NCBI GenBank assembly: GCA_025934375.1
Contig: JAICYD010000001.1
Span: 62,001-126,000, forward strand
DNA length: 64,000 bases
Direction: 5' to 3'
Source: Streptosporangiaceae bacterium
GTDB lineage: Bacteria; Actinomycetota; Actinomycetes; Streptosporangiales; Streptosporangiaceae
In this document: positions 40,761-50,542 of the stretch, one piece after another
Layout of the letters: each line of letters starts with the position of its first letter
How positions within the stretch are numbered: position 1 is the stretch's first letter
Notes under the pieces: generated by a model
What the model was told of the DNA's origin: nothing
Seen by the model: only the letters and a program-made list of their open reading frames with translations
Database searches by the model: none
Translations under genes and position numbers: made by a program

Positions 40761-41258
40761 ATGTTCACGATGCTGCAAGGTCTAGTGACGCCCATCATCT
40801 CCGGCAAGGCCGCCCGCGAGCGTGGCCCGGCAGGCCTGCGCCCGCTGTGCCTGGTGGCCCTCATCGCGCTGGTCATCCAGTTCGTCCTGGGGACCATCCT
40901 CAATCTCTACGTCACGATCCCCGATTACTCCCGGGCCAGCTACCTGCAGGAGATCGAGAAGGCACCCGCCTACCTCACCGCCCACGCCCTCGTCGGCCTG
41001 GTCCTCCTCGGCACCGCCGTGCTACTGCTCTTCCAGGCGGCCGCCCTGCGGGCCCCGGCCATCATCACATTGCTGGCGACCGGCCTCGCCGCTTTGCTGG
41101 GCGCGTTCATCGCCGGGGAGGCCTTCGTGAAGGACGGCGCGGACACCTCCTCCTTGTGGATGTCGCTCCTGACCGGCATCGCGCTGACTAGCTACATCAG
41201 CGTCCAGGCGATGATCGCGACGGCCGCTCGCCGACAAGCCGCGCCCCAGCCGGACTAG
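40761..41258 (+). CDS. small four-helix membrane protein of unknown function
   Basis: About 165 residues from ATG 40761 (GAGAG five bases upstream; GTG 40707 is the longer option). Four predicted helices: LVALIALVIQFVLGTILNL, TAHALVGLVLLGTAVLLLF, ITLLATGLAALLGAFIAGEA and LLTGIALTSYISVQAMI. A conserved-looking loop YVTIPDYSRASY follows helix 1. It resembles uncharacterised actinobacterial membrane proteins. It lies 200 nt after the response regulator gene and could be its target, but nothing shows this. Confidence 0.75.
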   Translation: MFTMLQGLVTPIISGKAARERGPAGLRPLCLVALIALVIQFVLGTILNLYVTIPDYSRASYLQEIEKAPAYLTAHALVGLVLLGTAVLLLFQAAALRAPAIITLLATGLAALLGAFIAGEAFVKDGADTSSLWMSLLTGIALTSYISVQAMIATAARRQAAPQPD

Positions 41259-41281
41259 CGCCGGCGGGCGATCACAGCCGG

Positions 41282-42139
41282 CTAATCGGGGAAGGCGTCC
41301 GCGAGGACCTTGCCGATCCCGGCGATCCGCGCAGGATCTTCCGGGCTGACGATGATCATGCCGTCCGCGCCCGCGGCCGCGAGGGCGCCGGCATCGGCCG
41401 CGAGCTTGTTCAGGTCACTGGTGTCGAACGCGAACACAGTCTTGGTGATCTCGGCCGGGTCGCGCCCGGCCCGCTCGCAATGAGCACGCAAGACGTCGAG
41501 CTTGCGCGGAACGGTGGCGAGGTCGGCGAGCAGGTTGCACGCGTCGCCGTACCGGGCCACCAGGTCGAGCGTGCGCCGCTCGCCGCCGCCCGCCACCAGG
41601 ATGGGGATGCTCCTGTGCACCGGCCGCGGCGAGTTGTAGGCGCCAGCGATCGCGTAGTGAGCCCCGGTGAAGGAGGCTGGCTGCTGGGTGAACAGCGCCC
41701 GGCTGACCTGCAGCGCGTCATCCAGCCGGTCGAACCGCTCGCCGGTCGGCGGGAACGGGATGCCGTAGGCGTCGTGCTCGGCGACGTCCCAGCCGGCCCC
41801 CACGCCGAGCGCGGCCCGGCCCCGGGACAGCACGTCCAGGGTGGTCACCGCCTTGACCAGCAACCCGGGACTGCGCAAGCTGACCGGGCTGACCAGCGCC
41901 AGCAGCAGGGCTGACTCGGTGTGCATGGCCAGCGCGCCGAGCACCGTGTACGCCTCGAACATGGGGGAGGCCGGCCCGCCAGCGATCTGGTTCTGGTGCA
42001 CGTGGTCGGGCACGGAGATCGCGTCGAAGCCCGCCGCCTCCGCGGCCTGCGCGGCCGCGACCAGCCGGTCGAACACCGCGGGCCCGTCATCAACGTGCCC
42101 GTAGGACCCAAAGTGAATGCCTCGCCGCAGCAGTGCCAT
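41282..42139 (-). CDS. LLM-class (luciferase-like, probably F420-dependent) oxidoreductase
   Basis: About 285 residues, TIM-barrel. HFGSYGHVDDGPAVFDRL, AAGFDAISVPDHVHQNQ, GALAMHTESALLLALVSPV, LDVLSRGRAALGVGAGWD, PILVAGGGERRTLDLVARY and CERAGRDPAEITKT are family landmarks. ATG 42139 has GAAGG four bases upstream; the GTG at 42154 would add five residues. Sixty-one nt downstream of the GH3 gene on the same strand, so possibly the last gene of the lacI-GH3 transcript. The substrate is unknown. Confidence 0.9.
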   Translation of the reverse strand: MALLRRGIHFGSYGHVDDGPAVFDRLVAAAQAAEAAGFDAISVPDHVHQNQIAGGPASPMFEAYTVLGALAMHTESALLLALVSPVSLRSPGLLVKAVTTLDVLSRGRAALGVGAGWDVAEHDAYGIPFPPTGERFDRLDDALQVSRALFTQQPASFTGAHYAIAGAYNSPRPVHRSIPILVAGGGERRTLDLVARYGDACNLLADLATVPRKLDVLRAHCERAGRDPAEITKTVFAFDTSDLNKLAADAGALAAAGADGMIIVSPEDPARIAGIGKVLADAFPD

Positions 42140-42200
42140 GAAACCTTCATACACCGCCCGATGCCGCCGCGCTGGTTTGTTCGCCGGCGGTAACCCGCGA

Positions 42201-44564
42201 TCAGCCCAGGTGATAGACCGCCGCGGGGGTGTCCAGGACCCGGCTCGCGCCCACGAAGCGCAGCGGCCCGGTCAAGGTGAGCGTGTCGCTCAGCGGCAGG
42301 CAGTCCGACGCGCCGCCGATCGCGACGCCGATGGCGCAGGGCTCGACGACCCGCTTGCCGGACAGGCCCGCGAACGAGGTCCGGTCGGCGTGCAGCCGGA
42401 ACGACACCCGCTTGGCCTCGCCCGGTGCCAGCCCGACCCGGGTGAACCCGGCCAGCCACCGCTCCGGGCGCGCTACCTGGGCCACCGGGTCGCTCAGGTA
42501 AAGCTGGACGACCTCCGCGCCGCTCACCTCACCGGTGTTGCGCACGGTGCAGGAGACTTCCAGCGAGCCGTCGGTGGCAACCTCCTGCGCGGACAGCACC
42601 AGGTCTGAGTACGCGAAGGTGGTGTACGACAGCCCGTGGCCGAACGCGTATAGCGGCGTCGGGTCGACGGAGCTGCCCGAGTGAAGGGCGGCGTTGGGCG
42701 ACCTCAGGTACGTCGATGGCTGCGACCCCGGCGACCTGGGCACCTCGACCGGCAGCCGGCCGCTCGGCGTGACCCGTCCCGTGAGCACTCCGGCGATCGC
42801 GTGGCCGCCTTCCTCGCCGGGGAAGAACGCCTGGACGATGGCTGCCATCCGGTCGGCCACGTCACCGAGCGCGTACGGCCGCCCGGTGACGAGCACCGCG
42901 ATGACCGGCTTGCCGGTGTCGGCGAGCGCGTGCAGCAGGTCCTCTTGCACGCCGGGCAGCCGCAGGTCGGTCACGTCACATCCCTCGCCCGAGGTCCCGT
43001 GCCCGAACAGTCCCGCCTCATCGCCGACGATCGCCACAATCACCTCAGCGGAACGAGCCGTGCCAACTGCTGCCTCGAACCCTGCCTTGTCGGTCCCGCG
43101 GACGCTGCACCCGGGCTCGTACGCAACGTCGGCACCCTCCTCGCGCAGCGCGTCCAGCAGCGTCACCACCTCAACGCCGGGACCGTCGGTGGCGTTGAGG
43201 TGCCCGAGGTGGCGGGGCATGCTGTAGCAGCCGAAGAACGCCAGCGGCTCGTCGGCCAGCGGCCCGACCACCGCGACCTTGGCCGCCTGCGCCAGGGGCA
43301 GCGCGGCCACCGGGTTGGCGAGCAGGATGACCGACTCCTCGGCGAGGCGGCGGGCCACGGCCCGCTGCGGGGGCGGGTCGAGATCCGGTGCCGCATGCGC
43401 GGAAGCGGCCGCCCCGGGGACCGGCGTCCAGCCGGGATCGAGCAGGCCAAGGCTGATCTTCTGGCGCAGTACCCGGCTCACCGCGCGGTCGATCAGCTCC
43501 TCGGGAACGTCCCCGCTGGTGACGGCGGCAACCAGCGGCTCGCCGAAGCAGCGGGTGTTGGGCAGCTCCACGTCAAGGCCCGCGGCCAGCGCGAGAGCGC
43601 TGGCACCGGCCGGGGAGCCCGCCACCGCGTGCTGGATCTCCAGGAACGAGACCGCGTAGTAGTCCGAGACCACTAGCCCGTCAAAGCCGAGCTCGTCACG
43701 CAGCAGCGTCGTCAGCAGGCACCGGTCGGCGCTCGCGGGAACGCCGTCGATATCGATGTAGGTCGGCATCACCGACTTGGCCCCGCCGAGCAGCAACGCC
43801 ATCTCGAACGGCACGAGCATGACGTCGGCCAGCTCCCGCGGTCCCATCGAGACCGGGCCCATGTTCCGGCCCGCCCGGGAGGCGGAGTAGCCGACGAAGT
43901 GCTTCAGGGTCGCCTCCACGCCCGCGGCCTGCAGCCCCTGGACGTAGGCGGTGCCGATCGAGCCGACCAGGTAAGGGTCCTCGCCGATGGTCTCCTCGAC
44001 GCGGCCCCACCGGTAGTCACGGGTTACGTCGAGGACCGGCGCCAGCCCCTGGTGGACGCCGACCGCGTGCATCGTCGAGCCGAAGCACCGGCTCATCTCA
44101 CCGACCAGCGTCGGATCGAAGGAAGCGCCCCAGGCCAGCGGGGTCGGGAAGATCGTGGCGGTCCACGCCGCGAACCCCGTGAGGCACTCCTCATGCGCGA
44201 CCGCCGGAATACCGAACCGGCTGCTGGCGACAACCTGGGACTGCAGCGCGCTCATGGCGCTCATCCCGGCCGCCGCCGACACTGGCCGGGTGCCGAACAC
44301 CCTGGTCAGCTGGCCGAGGCCGTGCTTGATCAACTCGTCGAACGGTGCCGCCTCGTCGTCGTAGAACGCGTCCTGCATCGGAGCGACGCCGTCCCCCTCG
44401 CCGGAAGAGCCCATCCAGGCACTGCCCAGCTGGGCGATCTTCTCCTCCAGCGTCATCCGGCCGAGCAGGTCGGCCGCCCGCTCGGTGACGGGCCGCTCCG
44501 GGTCCTGCCACGGGCTGGGCGCTTCCGGGCCAGCTTGGGTGGTGGTGTCGAGTGAGTGGGTCAC
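42201..44564 (-). CDS. GH3 glycosidase, probably beta-xylosidase or beta-glucosidase
   Basis: 787 residues, no signal peptide. The N-terminal barrel has MTLEEKIAQLGSAW, RDYRWGRVEETIGEDPYLVG, KHFVGYSASRAGRN and the nucleophile Asp in GLVVSDYYAV (about residue 298). The second domain has VILLANPVAALPL and GPLADEP, with AIVGDEAGLFGHGTSGEG in the acid/base region. A C-terminal fibronectin-III-like domain (ALYAFGHGLSYTTFAYSDL, VQLYLSDPVAQVARP) is usual. Intracellular location and the neighbouring xylan genes favour hydrolysis of imported xylo-oligosaccharides. GTG 44564 overlaps the lacI stop by 4 nt, so it is co-translated with the regulator. Confidence 0.93.
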   Translation of the reverse strand: MTHSLDTTTQAGPEAPSPWQDPERPVTERAADLLGRMTLEEKIAQLGSAWMGSSGEGDGVAPMQDAFYDDEAAPFDELIKHGLGQLTRVFGTRPVSAAAGMSAMSALQSQVVASSRFGIPAVAHEECLTGFAAWTATIFPTPLAWGASFDPTLVGEMSRCFGSTMHAVGVHQGLAPVLDVTRDYRWGRVEETIGEDPYLVGSIGTAYVQGLQAAGVEATLKHFVGYSASRAGRNMGPVSMGPRELADVMLVPFEMALLLGGAKSVMPTYIDIDGVPASADRCLLTTLLRDELGFDGLVVSDYYAVSFLEIQHAVAGSPAGASALALAAGLDVELPNTRCFGEPLVAAVTSGDVPEELIDRAVSRVLRQKISLGLLDPGWTPVPGAAASAHAAPDLDPPPQRAVARRLAEESVILLANPVAALPLAQAAKVAVVGPLADEPLAFFGCYSMPRHLGHLNATDGPGVEVVTLLDALREEGADVAYEPGCSVRGTDKAGFEAAVGTARSAEVIVAIVGDEAGLFGHGTSGEGCDVTDLRLPGVQEDLLHALADTGKPVIAVLVTGRPYALGDVADRMAAIVQAFFPGEEGGHAIAGVLTGRVTPSGRLPVEVPRSPGSQPSTYLRSPNAALHSGSSVDPTPLYAFGHGLSYTTFAYSDLVLSAQEVATDGSLEVSCTVRNTGEVSGAEVVQLYLSDPVAQVARPERWLAGFTRVGLAPGEAKRVSFRLHADRTSFAGLSGKRVVEPCAIGVAIGGASDCLPLSDTLTLTGPLRFVGASRVLDTPAAVYHLG

Positions 44565-45676
44565 TTCACGGGCCTTCCAGGGACGGCGGTTGACTCCCGC
44601 ACCATTAGCTCGGTGGATAGCTCTACCCGGGTCGACCGCAGCGCCTTGCCCTCGATGAGGTCACCGAGCATCTGGGCGGCCACGCTGCCCATATCCGCGA
44701 GCGGCTGGCGGATGCTGGTCATCGGGGGTGAGGCCCACCGGGTCACCGGGAGGTCATCGAACCCCACCACGCTGAGGTCCTGCGGCACCCGCATGCCGCG
44801 CAGCCGCGCCGCCTCGTACACGCCGAAGGCCTGCTGGTCGCTGCCGGCGAAGATCGCGGTCGGCGGGTCGGGCCGGTCGAGGAGCTCCACGGCGCGGGCG
44901 AAGCCGCCCTCGTGGTGGAAGTCGCCGTACCGCACGATCGACGGGTCGTATTCGACGCCGGCCCGGTCCAGGGCCGAGCGGTAGCCGTCAATGCGCGCCA
45001 GGCTGCACAGCATGTCGCCGGGGCCGCTGATCACGCCGATCCGCCGGTGCCCGAGCCCGAGCAGGTGCTCGGTGGCGGCGATGCCGCCGGCCCAGTTGGT
45101 CGCGCCAACGCTGGGGATGTCGGGCGGCGGCGCGTTGGCCGGGTCGACGACCACCAGCGGGATCGCCGCGCTGCGCAGCTGCACCAGCTGCTCGTCGGTC
45201 AGCCGGGAGGTGACCAGGATCACGCCGCTGGAATCGTGGCTGGCCACGGTCGACGTCCAGCTCGCCGGGCGGGCGCTGCCGTGCCGCACCGACGACACCG
45301 CGACCCCCGTCTCGTGAGCGGCGCCCCATTCTTCCACGCCGCGCAGGATCTCCACCGCCCATGGGCTGTCCAGGCCGGCCAGCACGAGGTCGATGAGGCC
45401 CCCGCGGCGCTGGCGCCGTGGCCCGGGCCGCGCGTAGTTGTACTCATCGAGCAGCCGCTCCACCCGGGCGCGGGTCTCGGCCGCGACGTCCGGGCGGCCG
45501 TTGACGACCTTCGACACCGTGGGCAGCGATACGCCCGCTGCCGCCGCGATCGCGGCCAGCGTCGTCTTGCGCTCAAGTAGCTTGCTGCCGCCATCGCGAG
45601 GCCTGCCCGACGCCCCAGGCTGCCGCTGCCGCGCGCTTCCGTCCTCCTGAGGCCGCACAGGCCCACCTTCCAACAT
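44561..45676 (-). CDS. LacI-family regulator of the xylan/xylose genes
   Basis: About 371 residues from ATG 45676 (GGTGG eight bases upstream). After a basic 30-residue leader comes the DNA-binding headpiece TTLAAIAAAAGVSLPTVSKV with hinge VNGRPDVAAETRARV. The periplasmic-binding-type effector domain (about 95-370) has SGVILVTSRLTDEQL, HRRIGVISGP, AIFAGSDQQAFGVYEAA and SVVGFDDLPVTRWASPP. A perfect CGAAAGTTTCG lies 27 bp before the start, implying autoregulation. The same motif precedes the importer, xylanase and xylulokinase genes. The effector is presumably xylose or a xylo-oligosaccharide. Confidence 0.93.
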   Translation of the reverse strand: MLEGGPVRPQEDGSARQRQPGASGRPRDGGSKLLERKTTLAAIAAAAGVSLPTVSKVVNGRPDVAAETRARVERLLDEYNYARPGPRRQRRGGLIDLVLAGLDSPWAVEILRGVEEWGAAHETGVAVSSVRHGSARPASWTSTVASHDSSGVILVTSRLTDEQLVQLRSAAIPLVVVDPANAPPPDIPSVGATNWAGGIAATEHLLGLGHRRIGVISGPGDMLCSLARIDGYRSALDRAGVEYDPSIVRYGDFHHEGGFARAVELLDRPDPPTAIFAGSDQQAFGVYEAARLRGMRVPQDLSVVGFDDLPVTRWASPPMTSIRQPLADMGSVAAQMLGDLIEGKALRSTRVELSTELMVRESTAVPGRPVK

Positions 45677-45702
45677 GTTCGGTAGCCACCTAGGTTTCTT
45701 TC

Positions 45703-45713
45703 CGAAAGTTTCG
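45703..45713. promoter_or_regulatory. LacI operator, perfect copy, upstream of lacI
   Basis: CGAAAGTTTCG, a palindrome around one central base, 27 bp before the lacI ATG. Confidence 0.7.
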
Positions 45714-45929
45714 ATCTGTGGCGGCTCTTGCCCCGATCGTCGCTTCCATGGTGCATCGTACGTTAACAGCGTGGTCAAGGGAATGCGCAGATCTGTAGCT
45801 TGACGTGGTGCCCAGTACGTGCATAGTCAGGTCGGTAACAACATGGACAAGACCTTCGAAAATGTCGGTAACAGGCCGGAAACCAGGGGTTGACCTAAGG
45901 ATTCGTCGATTCTACGATGACGGCACCAT

Positions 45930-45953
45930 CGAAAGTATCCCTTGAAACTTTCG
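45930..45953. promoter_or_regulatory. two tandem LacI operator-like sites upstream of the importer operon
   Basis: CGAAAGTATCC (45930-45940) and TGAAACTTTCG (45943-45953) match CGAAA-S-TTTCG at 9 and 10 of 11 positions. They sit about 75-100 bp before the substrate-binding protein gene. The rest of the 350-bp lacI/importer gap (45677-46026) shows only ordinary AT-richer promoter-like sequence. Confidence 0.6.
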
Positions 45954-46026
45954 GACAGGCCGAGGACCAGCCGCCGTGGCATAGGCTACGGCGAGCTCGG
46001 ACCGCGAGCCGCTACCCCCAGGGGAG

Positions 46027-47361
46027 ATGAAACGCAGCATGAATACGAAACGGGCGCTAGCGGCCGTTGCGCTGGCGGCGGCTACGGCCTTGGCCGCCGC
46101 CTGCAGCAGCGGCGGCGGCTCGACTAGCACGTCCGGCGGCACTCAGCCGACTGGCGGTGGCAGCAACAACTCCAGTTCCGGCAAGGTGACCTTGACCTGG
46201 TGGAACAACGCGAACACGCAGCCGCTGCTCGGGGTCTTCCAGAACGTCATCAAGACGTTCGAGGCCTCGCACCCGAACATCACCATCACGAACGTCCCGC
46301 TGCAGAACGAGCAGTTCAAGACGAAGATCACTCCGGCGTTGCGCGGCAACAACCCGCCGGACATCTTCCAGCAGTGGGGCAGCGGCGGGCAGGCGACCCA
46401 GGTCAAGACCGGGAAGCTGGCCGACATCTCCTCCAACGTCTCCAGCTGGGTCGGGCAGCTCGGCGTCCCGGCCACGGCGTGGCAGACTGACGGCAAGTGG
46501 TACGGCATCCCGTATGACCTGCACGTGGTGGGCTTCTGGTACCGCAAGGACCTGTTCGCCCAGGCCGGCATCACGACCCCGCCAACGACCATCGCCGAGC
46601 TAGTCTCCGACGACGCCAAGCTGAAGGCCAAGGGCATCGCGCCGATCACGGTCGGCTCTAAGGACGGCTGGCCGGACGCCTTCTGGTGGGAGTACTTCGC
46701 CGTCCGCGAGTGCTCGGCCGCCACGATCAAGCAGGCCATGACCAGCGTTAACCTGAGCGACCCGTGCTTCACCAAGGCGAGCAAGGACCTGTACGACTTC
46801 ATCAAGACTGACCCGTTCGAGAAGGGCTACCAGGGCGTCCCGGCCCAGAACGTCCCGAGCAGCTCGGTTGGCCTGCTGATGAATGGCAAGGCCGCGATGG
46901 AGCTCCAGGGTGACTGGGACCCCGGGGCGGGCGCTAGCCTCACCTCGGATAAGAACGTGAACTCCAAGCTCGGCTGGTTCCCGTTCCCGACCGTGGCCGG
47001 CGGCGCCGGTGACCCGAAGGCCGTGCTCGGCGGCGGCGACGGCTACTCCTGCACGACCAAGGCCGCGGAGCCGGCCTGCGCGGAGTTCCTGCAGTACCTG
47101 ACCACCCCCGCAGTCCAGCGCCAGCTCCTGGGCGCGGGCGTCGGCCTCCCGGCCAACCCGGCCGCCGCCGACGCGCTGACCGTGCCCGCGGAGAAGGACG
47201 CCGCGGCGGCGAACGCGACCGCGAGCTCCATCGCCGTGTACTTCGACACCGCGCTGCCGACCACGCCCGGGCAGAACCTGGACAACGCGGTGGCGAAGTT
47301 CTTCGCGACCCCGGACCCCACCGGGGCGGGCATCATCTCGTCGGTCTCGGGACCCGCGTGA
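46027..47361 (+). CDS. sugar ABC transporter substrate-binding lipoprotein (xylo-oligosaccharide type)
   Basis: 444 residues. Signal ALAAVALAAATALAAAC ends with a lipobox Cys, followed by a Gly/Ser/Thr spacer. The family-1 extracellular solute-binding fold is clear: KVTLTWWNNANTQPLLGVF, NNPPDIFQQWGSGGQA, YGIPYDLHVVGFWYRKDLF, LLMNGKAAMELQGDWDPG. First gene of an importer operon with two permeases and xylA. ATG 46027 has AGGGG almost touching it; ATG 46039 is the alternative. Ligand choice (xylobiose, xylose) is inferred from neighbours only. Confidence 0.92.
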   Translation: MKRSMNTKRALAAVALAAATALAAACSSGGGSTSTSGGTQPTGGGSNNSSSGKVTLTWWNNANTQPLLGVFQNVIKTFEASHPNITITNVPLQNEQFKTKITPALRGNNPPDIFQQWGSGGQATQVKTGKLADISSNVSSWVGQLGVPATAWQTDGKWYGIPYDLHVVGFWYRKDLFAQAGITTPPTTIAELVSDDAKLKAKGIAPITVGSKDGWPDAFWWEYFAVRECSAATIKQAMTSVNLSDPCFTKASKDLYDFIKTDPFEKGYQGVPAQNVPSSSVGLLMNGKAAMELQGDWDPGAGASLTSDKNVNSKLGWFPFPTVAGGAGDPKAVLGGGDGYSCTTKAAEPACAEFLQYLTTPAVQRQLLGAGVGLPANPAAADALTVPAEKDAAAANATASSIAVYFDTALPTTPGQNLDNAVAKFFATPDPTGAGIISSVSGPA

Positions 47362-47441
47362 GATGACCCGAAGCACAGCTGACGCTGGGCTGGCCGGCCC
47401 GGCCTACTCGATGGTCGCGACGCAGGCGACTGCGCAAGACG

Positions 47442-48320
47442 ATGGAGCTGAGCATTCTCCTCAGCCCCGGACTTATCCTGTTCCTCCTCTTCGTGCTGGG
47501 GCCGATCGCGGTTGGCATCTACTACAGCCTCTACAACTGGGACGGGTACGGGCCGGTCACCGACTTCGTCGGCCTGAAGAACTACACGTTTGCCTTCAAG
47601 TCCGATGAGTTCGTGACGGCGATCTTGCACACCCTGCTCCTGACCGGGCTGGCGCTGGTCCTCCAGGGGCCGCTCGCCCTGGGCACCGCGCTGCTGCTGA
47701 ACCGCAAGTTCTTCGGCCGCGGCTTCATGCGGCTGGTGATCTTCGCCCCCTACGTGCTGCCGCCGGCCGTCACCGCCGTCATGTGGTCGCTGCTGCTTCA
47801 GCCGGACGGTTTCGTCGACCAGGTGTTGAGGGCGGTCGGGCTGGGCGGGGAGGTCCAGTTCTGGCTCGCCAATCAGCACGTCGTCTTGTACACGAACTTC
47901 GTGGTGCTCACCTGGCAGTATCTCGGCTTCGGCATCGTGTTGCTGCTGGCGGGCTTGCAAGGCATCCCGGTCGAGCTCAAGGAAGCGGCGGCCATCGACG
48001 GTGCCAACGCCTGGGAGATCACCAGGCGCATCGTGCTGCCACTACTGGGGCCGACGATGCGGATCTGGGTCTTCATCACCGTCATCGGCTCGCTGCAGGT
48101 CTTCGACATCATCTGGCTCATGACCCAGGGCGGCCCGGCGGGCGCGTCGGACTCGATGGCGACGTACATGTACCGCACCGGATTCCAGAACCAGGCATTC
48201 GGGTATGGCACCGCAGTCTCCATCATCATGTTCGTGTTCTGCCTTGCCTTCTGCCTCGCGTATCAGCGGTTCGCGCTGCGGCGGGACACCGCCGGCGCCT
48301 TGACCAGGGCAGTGGTGTGA
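47442..48320 (+). CDS. sugar ABC transporter permease 1 (MalF type)
   Basis: 292 residues with six membrane helices. It begins MELSILLSPGLILFLLFVLG and has the EAA loop ELKEAAAIDGANAWEITRRI that contacts the ATPase. In frame upstream of ATG 47442 lies WSRRRRLRKT, a typical basic N-terminus for this family, but no ATG or GTG occurs back to the stop at 47364. The true start may therefore be a rare codon (CTG 47379 or 47385), or the region has mutated. The partner ATPase is not adjacent; MsiK-like 53879-55108 is the candidate. Confidence 0.92.
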   Translation: MELSILLSPGLILFLLFVLGPIAVGIYYSLYNWDGYGPVTDFVGLKNYTFAFKSDEFVTAILHTLLLTGLALVLQGPLALGTALLLNRKFFGRGFMRLVIFAPYVLPPAVTAVMWSLLLQPDGFVDQVLRAVGLGGEVQFWLANQHVVLYTNFVVLTWQYLGFGIVLLLAGLQGIPVELKEAAAIDGANAWEITRRIVLPLLGPTMRIWVFITVIGSLQVFDIIWLMTQGGPAGASDSMATYMYRTGFQNQAFGYGTAVSIIMFVFCLAFCLAYQRFALRRDTAGALTRAVV

Positions 48321-48321
48321 C

Positions 48322-49197
48322 ATGGCGGCGCTAGCTACCGCGAGCCCATCTCGGCCGGGAACGCGTGCCCGAAACTACAGCCGGTGGACGATCATGCCGG
48401 CCACCTACCTGGTGTCGATCGTGATCTTGGGGATCACAATCGTTCCGCTGCTTTTCGTGTTCCTGGACGGAGCCAGCAGCAACCAGCAACTCGGCTCGAA
48501 CTCGATCGGGCTGCCCCATCCATGGGTCTGGTCGAACTACGGCTCGATCCTGACTACCGCGCCCTTCTGGCAGTTTCTCGGGAACAGCGCGCTGATCGCC
48601 GTAGTCGCGACCACGCTGGCGGTGGTGCTGGGCTCGATGGCGGCGTTCGCATTGTCCCGGTATGACTTCCGCGGGCGGGAGTTCTACTACACGCTGTTCA
48701 TCACCGGCCTGCTGTTCCCGATCGTGATAGCAGCGCTGCCGCTGTTCGCGCTGCTGCAGGACCTCGGCCTGCTGGACAGCTGGCTCGGCGTGGCGTTGCC
48801 GGAGGCGGCGTTCGCGCTGCCGATCACGATGCTCATCCTGCGTCCGTTCATGCGCGCCATCCCCGGCGACCTGGAGGACGCGGCACTCGTGGACGGCGCG
48901 GGGCGGCTGCGGTTCTTCGTGCAGATCCTGATCCCGCTGTGCAAGCCAGCGCTGGTCACGGTGTCGCTGCTGGCGTTCGTGACCAGCTGGAACCAGTTCC
49001 TGCTGCCGCTGCTCGTCTTCACCACGCAGTCGAACTTCACGCTGCCGGTGGGCGTCTCGGTATACCAGTCCACGTACTCGTCGAACACGGCCCTCATCCT
49101 GGCGTTCACCATGCTGGCCGCTGCGCCTGCCCTCGCCGTCTTCGTGTTCGCCGAGCGCTACCTCGTCGCGGGCGCCGCCGGCGCGGTCAAGGGCTGA
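48322..49197 (+). CDS. sugar ABC transporter permease 2 (MalG type)
   Basis: 291 residues, six helices. After a short Ser/Arg-rich cytosolic leader, helix 1 is TYLVSIVILGITIVPLLFVF. The EAA-type loop is PGDLEDAALVDGAGRLRFFV, and the end VFVFAERYLVAGAAGAVKG is typical of MalG-like subunits. It starts one base after the stop of permease 1, so they are translated together. It pairs with permease 1 to form the importer channel. Confidence 0.93.
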   Translation: MAALATASPSRPGTRARNYSRWTIMPATYLVSIVILGITIVPLLFVFLDGASSNQQLGSNSIGLPHPWVWSNYGSILTTAPFWQFLGNSALIAVVATTLAVVLGSMAAFALSRYDFRGREFYYTLFITGLLFPIVIAALPLFALLQDLGLLDSWLGVALPEAAFALPITMLILRPFMRAIPGDLEDAALVDGAGRLRFFVQILIPLCKPALVTVSLLAFVTSWNQFLLPLLVFTTQSNFTLPVGVSVYQSTYSSNTALILAFTMLAAAPALAVFVFAERYLVAGAAGAVKG

Positions 49198-49303
49198 GAG
49201 CCGTCGCTGTCGCGGGTCGTTCCCGGTCCCCCTGGAACGATCCGCGGCGGCGAGGGACAGTAGCGTCAGCTAGAGAAGTAATAGGCAAGGAGAGGAGTTC
49301 GCC

Positions 49304-50467
49304 ATGACCGCAGATCGGTATGTGCCATCGCGCGAAGACCGGTTCTCGTTCGGCATCTGGACGGTGGGGTGGCAGGGAACCGACGTGTTCGGCACGGCGA
49401 TCCGCCCGCCGATGCCCGCCGACCGCGCCGTTCGCAAGCTCGCCGAGCTCGGTGCCTACGGCGTGAACTTCCACGACAATGACGTGTTCGACTTTGACGC
49501 GTCGCCGGCGGAGCGGGACGCGCGCATCGCGGCCTTCCGCAAGGCACTGGAGGAGACGGGCCTGGTCGTCACCACGGCCACCACCAACCTGTTCGGCCAC
49601 CCGATGTTCAAGGACGGCGCGTTCACCGCCAACGAGCGCGACGTGCGCCGGTTCGCGCTCGCGAAGGTCATGCGCAACCTGGACCTGGCCGCGGAGCTCG
49701 GCGCCGGTGTCTACGTGTTCTGGGGCGGCCGGGAAGGCGCCGAGTCGGGTGCCGCGAAGGACGTCCGGGTGGCGCTTGACCGCTATGCCGAGGGCATGAA
49801 CGTGCTCTCGCAGTACGTCATTGACCAGGGGTACGACATCCGCTTCGCCATCGAGCCCAAGCCCAACGAGCCGCGCGGCGACATCCTGCTGCCGACGCTG
49901 GGGCACGCGCTGGCCTTCATCAACGAGCTGGAGCACCCCGAGATCGTGGGCGTGAACCCCGAGGTCGGGCACGAGGAGATGGCCGGCCTCAACTACGCGC
50001 ACGCCATCTCCCAGGCGCTGTGGCACGGCAAGCTGTTCCACATCGACCTCAACGGCCAGAACGGCCCGCGCTATGACCAGGACCTGCGCTTTGGCGCCGG
50101 GAACGGGCGCGGCGCGTTCTGGGTGGTGGACGCGCTGCTGGCCGGCGGCTACGACGGGCCGGTCCACTTCGACTACAAGCCGCCCCGCACCGAGGATGAC
50201 GAGGGCGTGTGGGCGTCGGCCGCCGCCTGCATGCGCAACTACCTGATCCTGCGGGAGAAGGCACGTGCCTTCCGCGCGGACCCGGAAGTGATCGCGGCGC
50301 TGGAGGCGGCCCGGGCCGGGGAGCTGACCGTTTCGACGCTAGCTCCCGGTGAGACCTGGCGCGACGTCCGCGACCACACCGTGGACGCGACCGCGCTTGG
50401 TGCCCGTGGCATGGGCTACGAGCACCTGGACCAACTGGCCCTGGAGCACCTGTACGGCGTCCGCTAG
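49304..50467 (+). CDS. xylA: xylose isomerase
   Basis: 387 residues; converts D-xylose to D-xylulose, a metal-dependent TIM-barrel enzyme. Landmarks: [13 protein letters not shown] with the catalytic His, [10 protein letters not shown], the metal-binding [35 protein letters not shown] and [17 protein letters not shown] 49304 has a strong AGGAGAGGAG upstream. The 106-nt gap after permease 2 leaves room for a secondary promoter, but no operator is visible there. Followed by two strong hairpins. Confidence 0.97.
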   Translation: MTADRYVPSREDRFSFGIWTVGWQGTDVFGTAIRPPMPADRAVRKLAELGAYGVNFHDNDVFDFDASPAERDARIAAFRKALEETGLVVTTATTNLFGHPMFKDGAFTANERDVRRFALAKVMRNLDLAAELGAGVYVFWGGREGAESGAAKDVRVALDRYAEGMNVLSQYVIDQGYDIRFAIEPKPNEPRGDILLPTLGHALAFINELEHPEIVGVNPEVGHEEMAGLNYAHAISQALWHGKLFHIDLNGQNGPRYDQDLRFGAGNGRGAFWVVDALLAGGYDGPVHFDYKPPRTEDDEGVWASAAACMRNYLILREKARAFRADPEVIAALEAARAGELTVSTLAPGETWRDVRDHTVDATALGARGMGYEHLDQLALEHLYGVR

Positions 50468-50486
50468 CCGTTTGCGCCCCTGATGC

Positions 50487-50531
50487 GGACGGCCCCGCCC
50501 CTCGGGCCGTCCGCGAGGGGCGGGGCCGTCC
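50487..50531 (+). terminator. strong 18-bp hairpin after xylA
   Basis: GGACGGCCCCGCCCCTCG pairs with CGAGGGGCGGGGCCGTCC around a 9-nt loop, followed by CCTTTAAAG. A bidirectional-type terminator for the plus-strand importer/xylA operon. Confidence 0.85.
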
Positions 50532-50542
50532 CCTTTAAAGAG

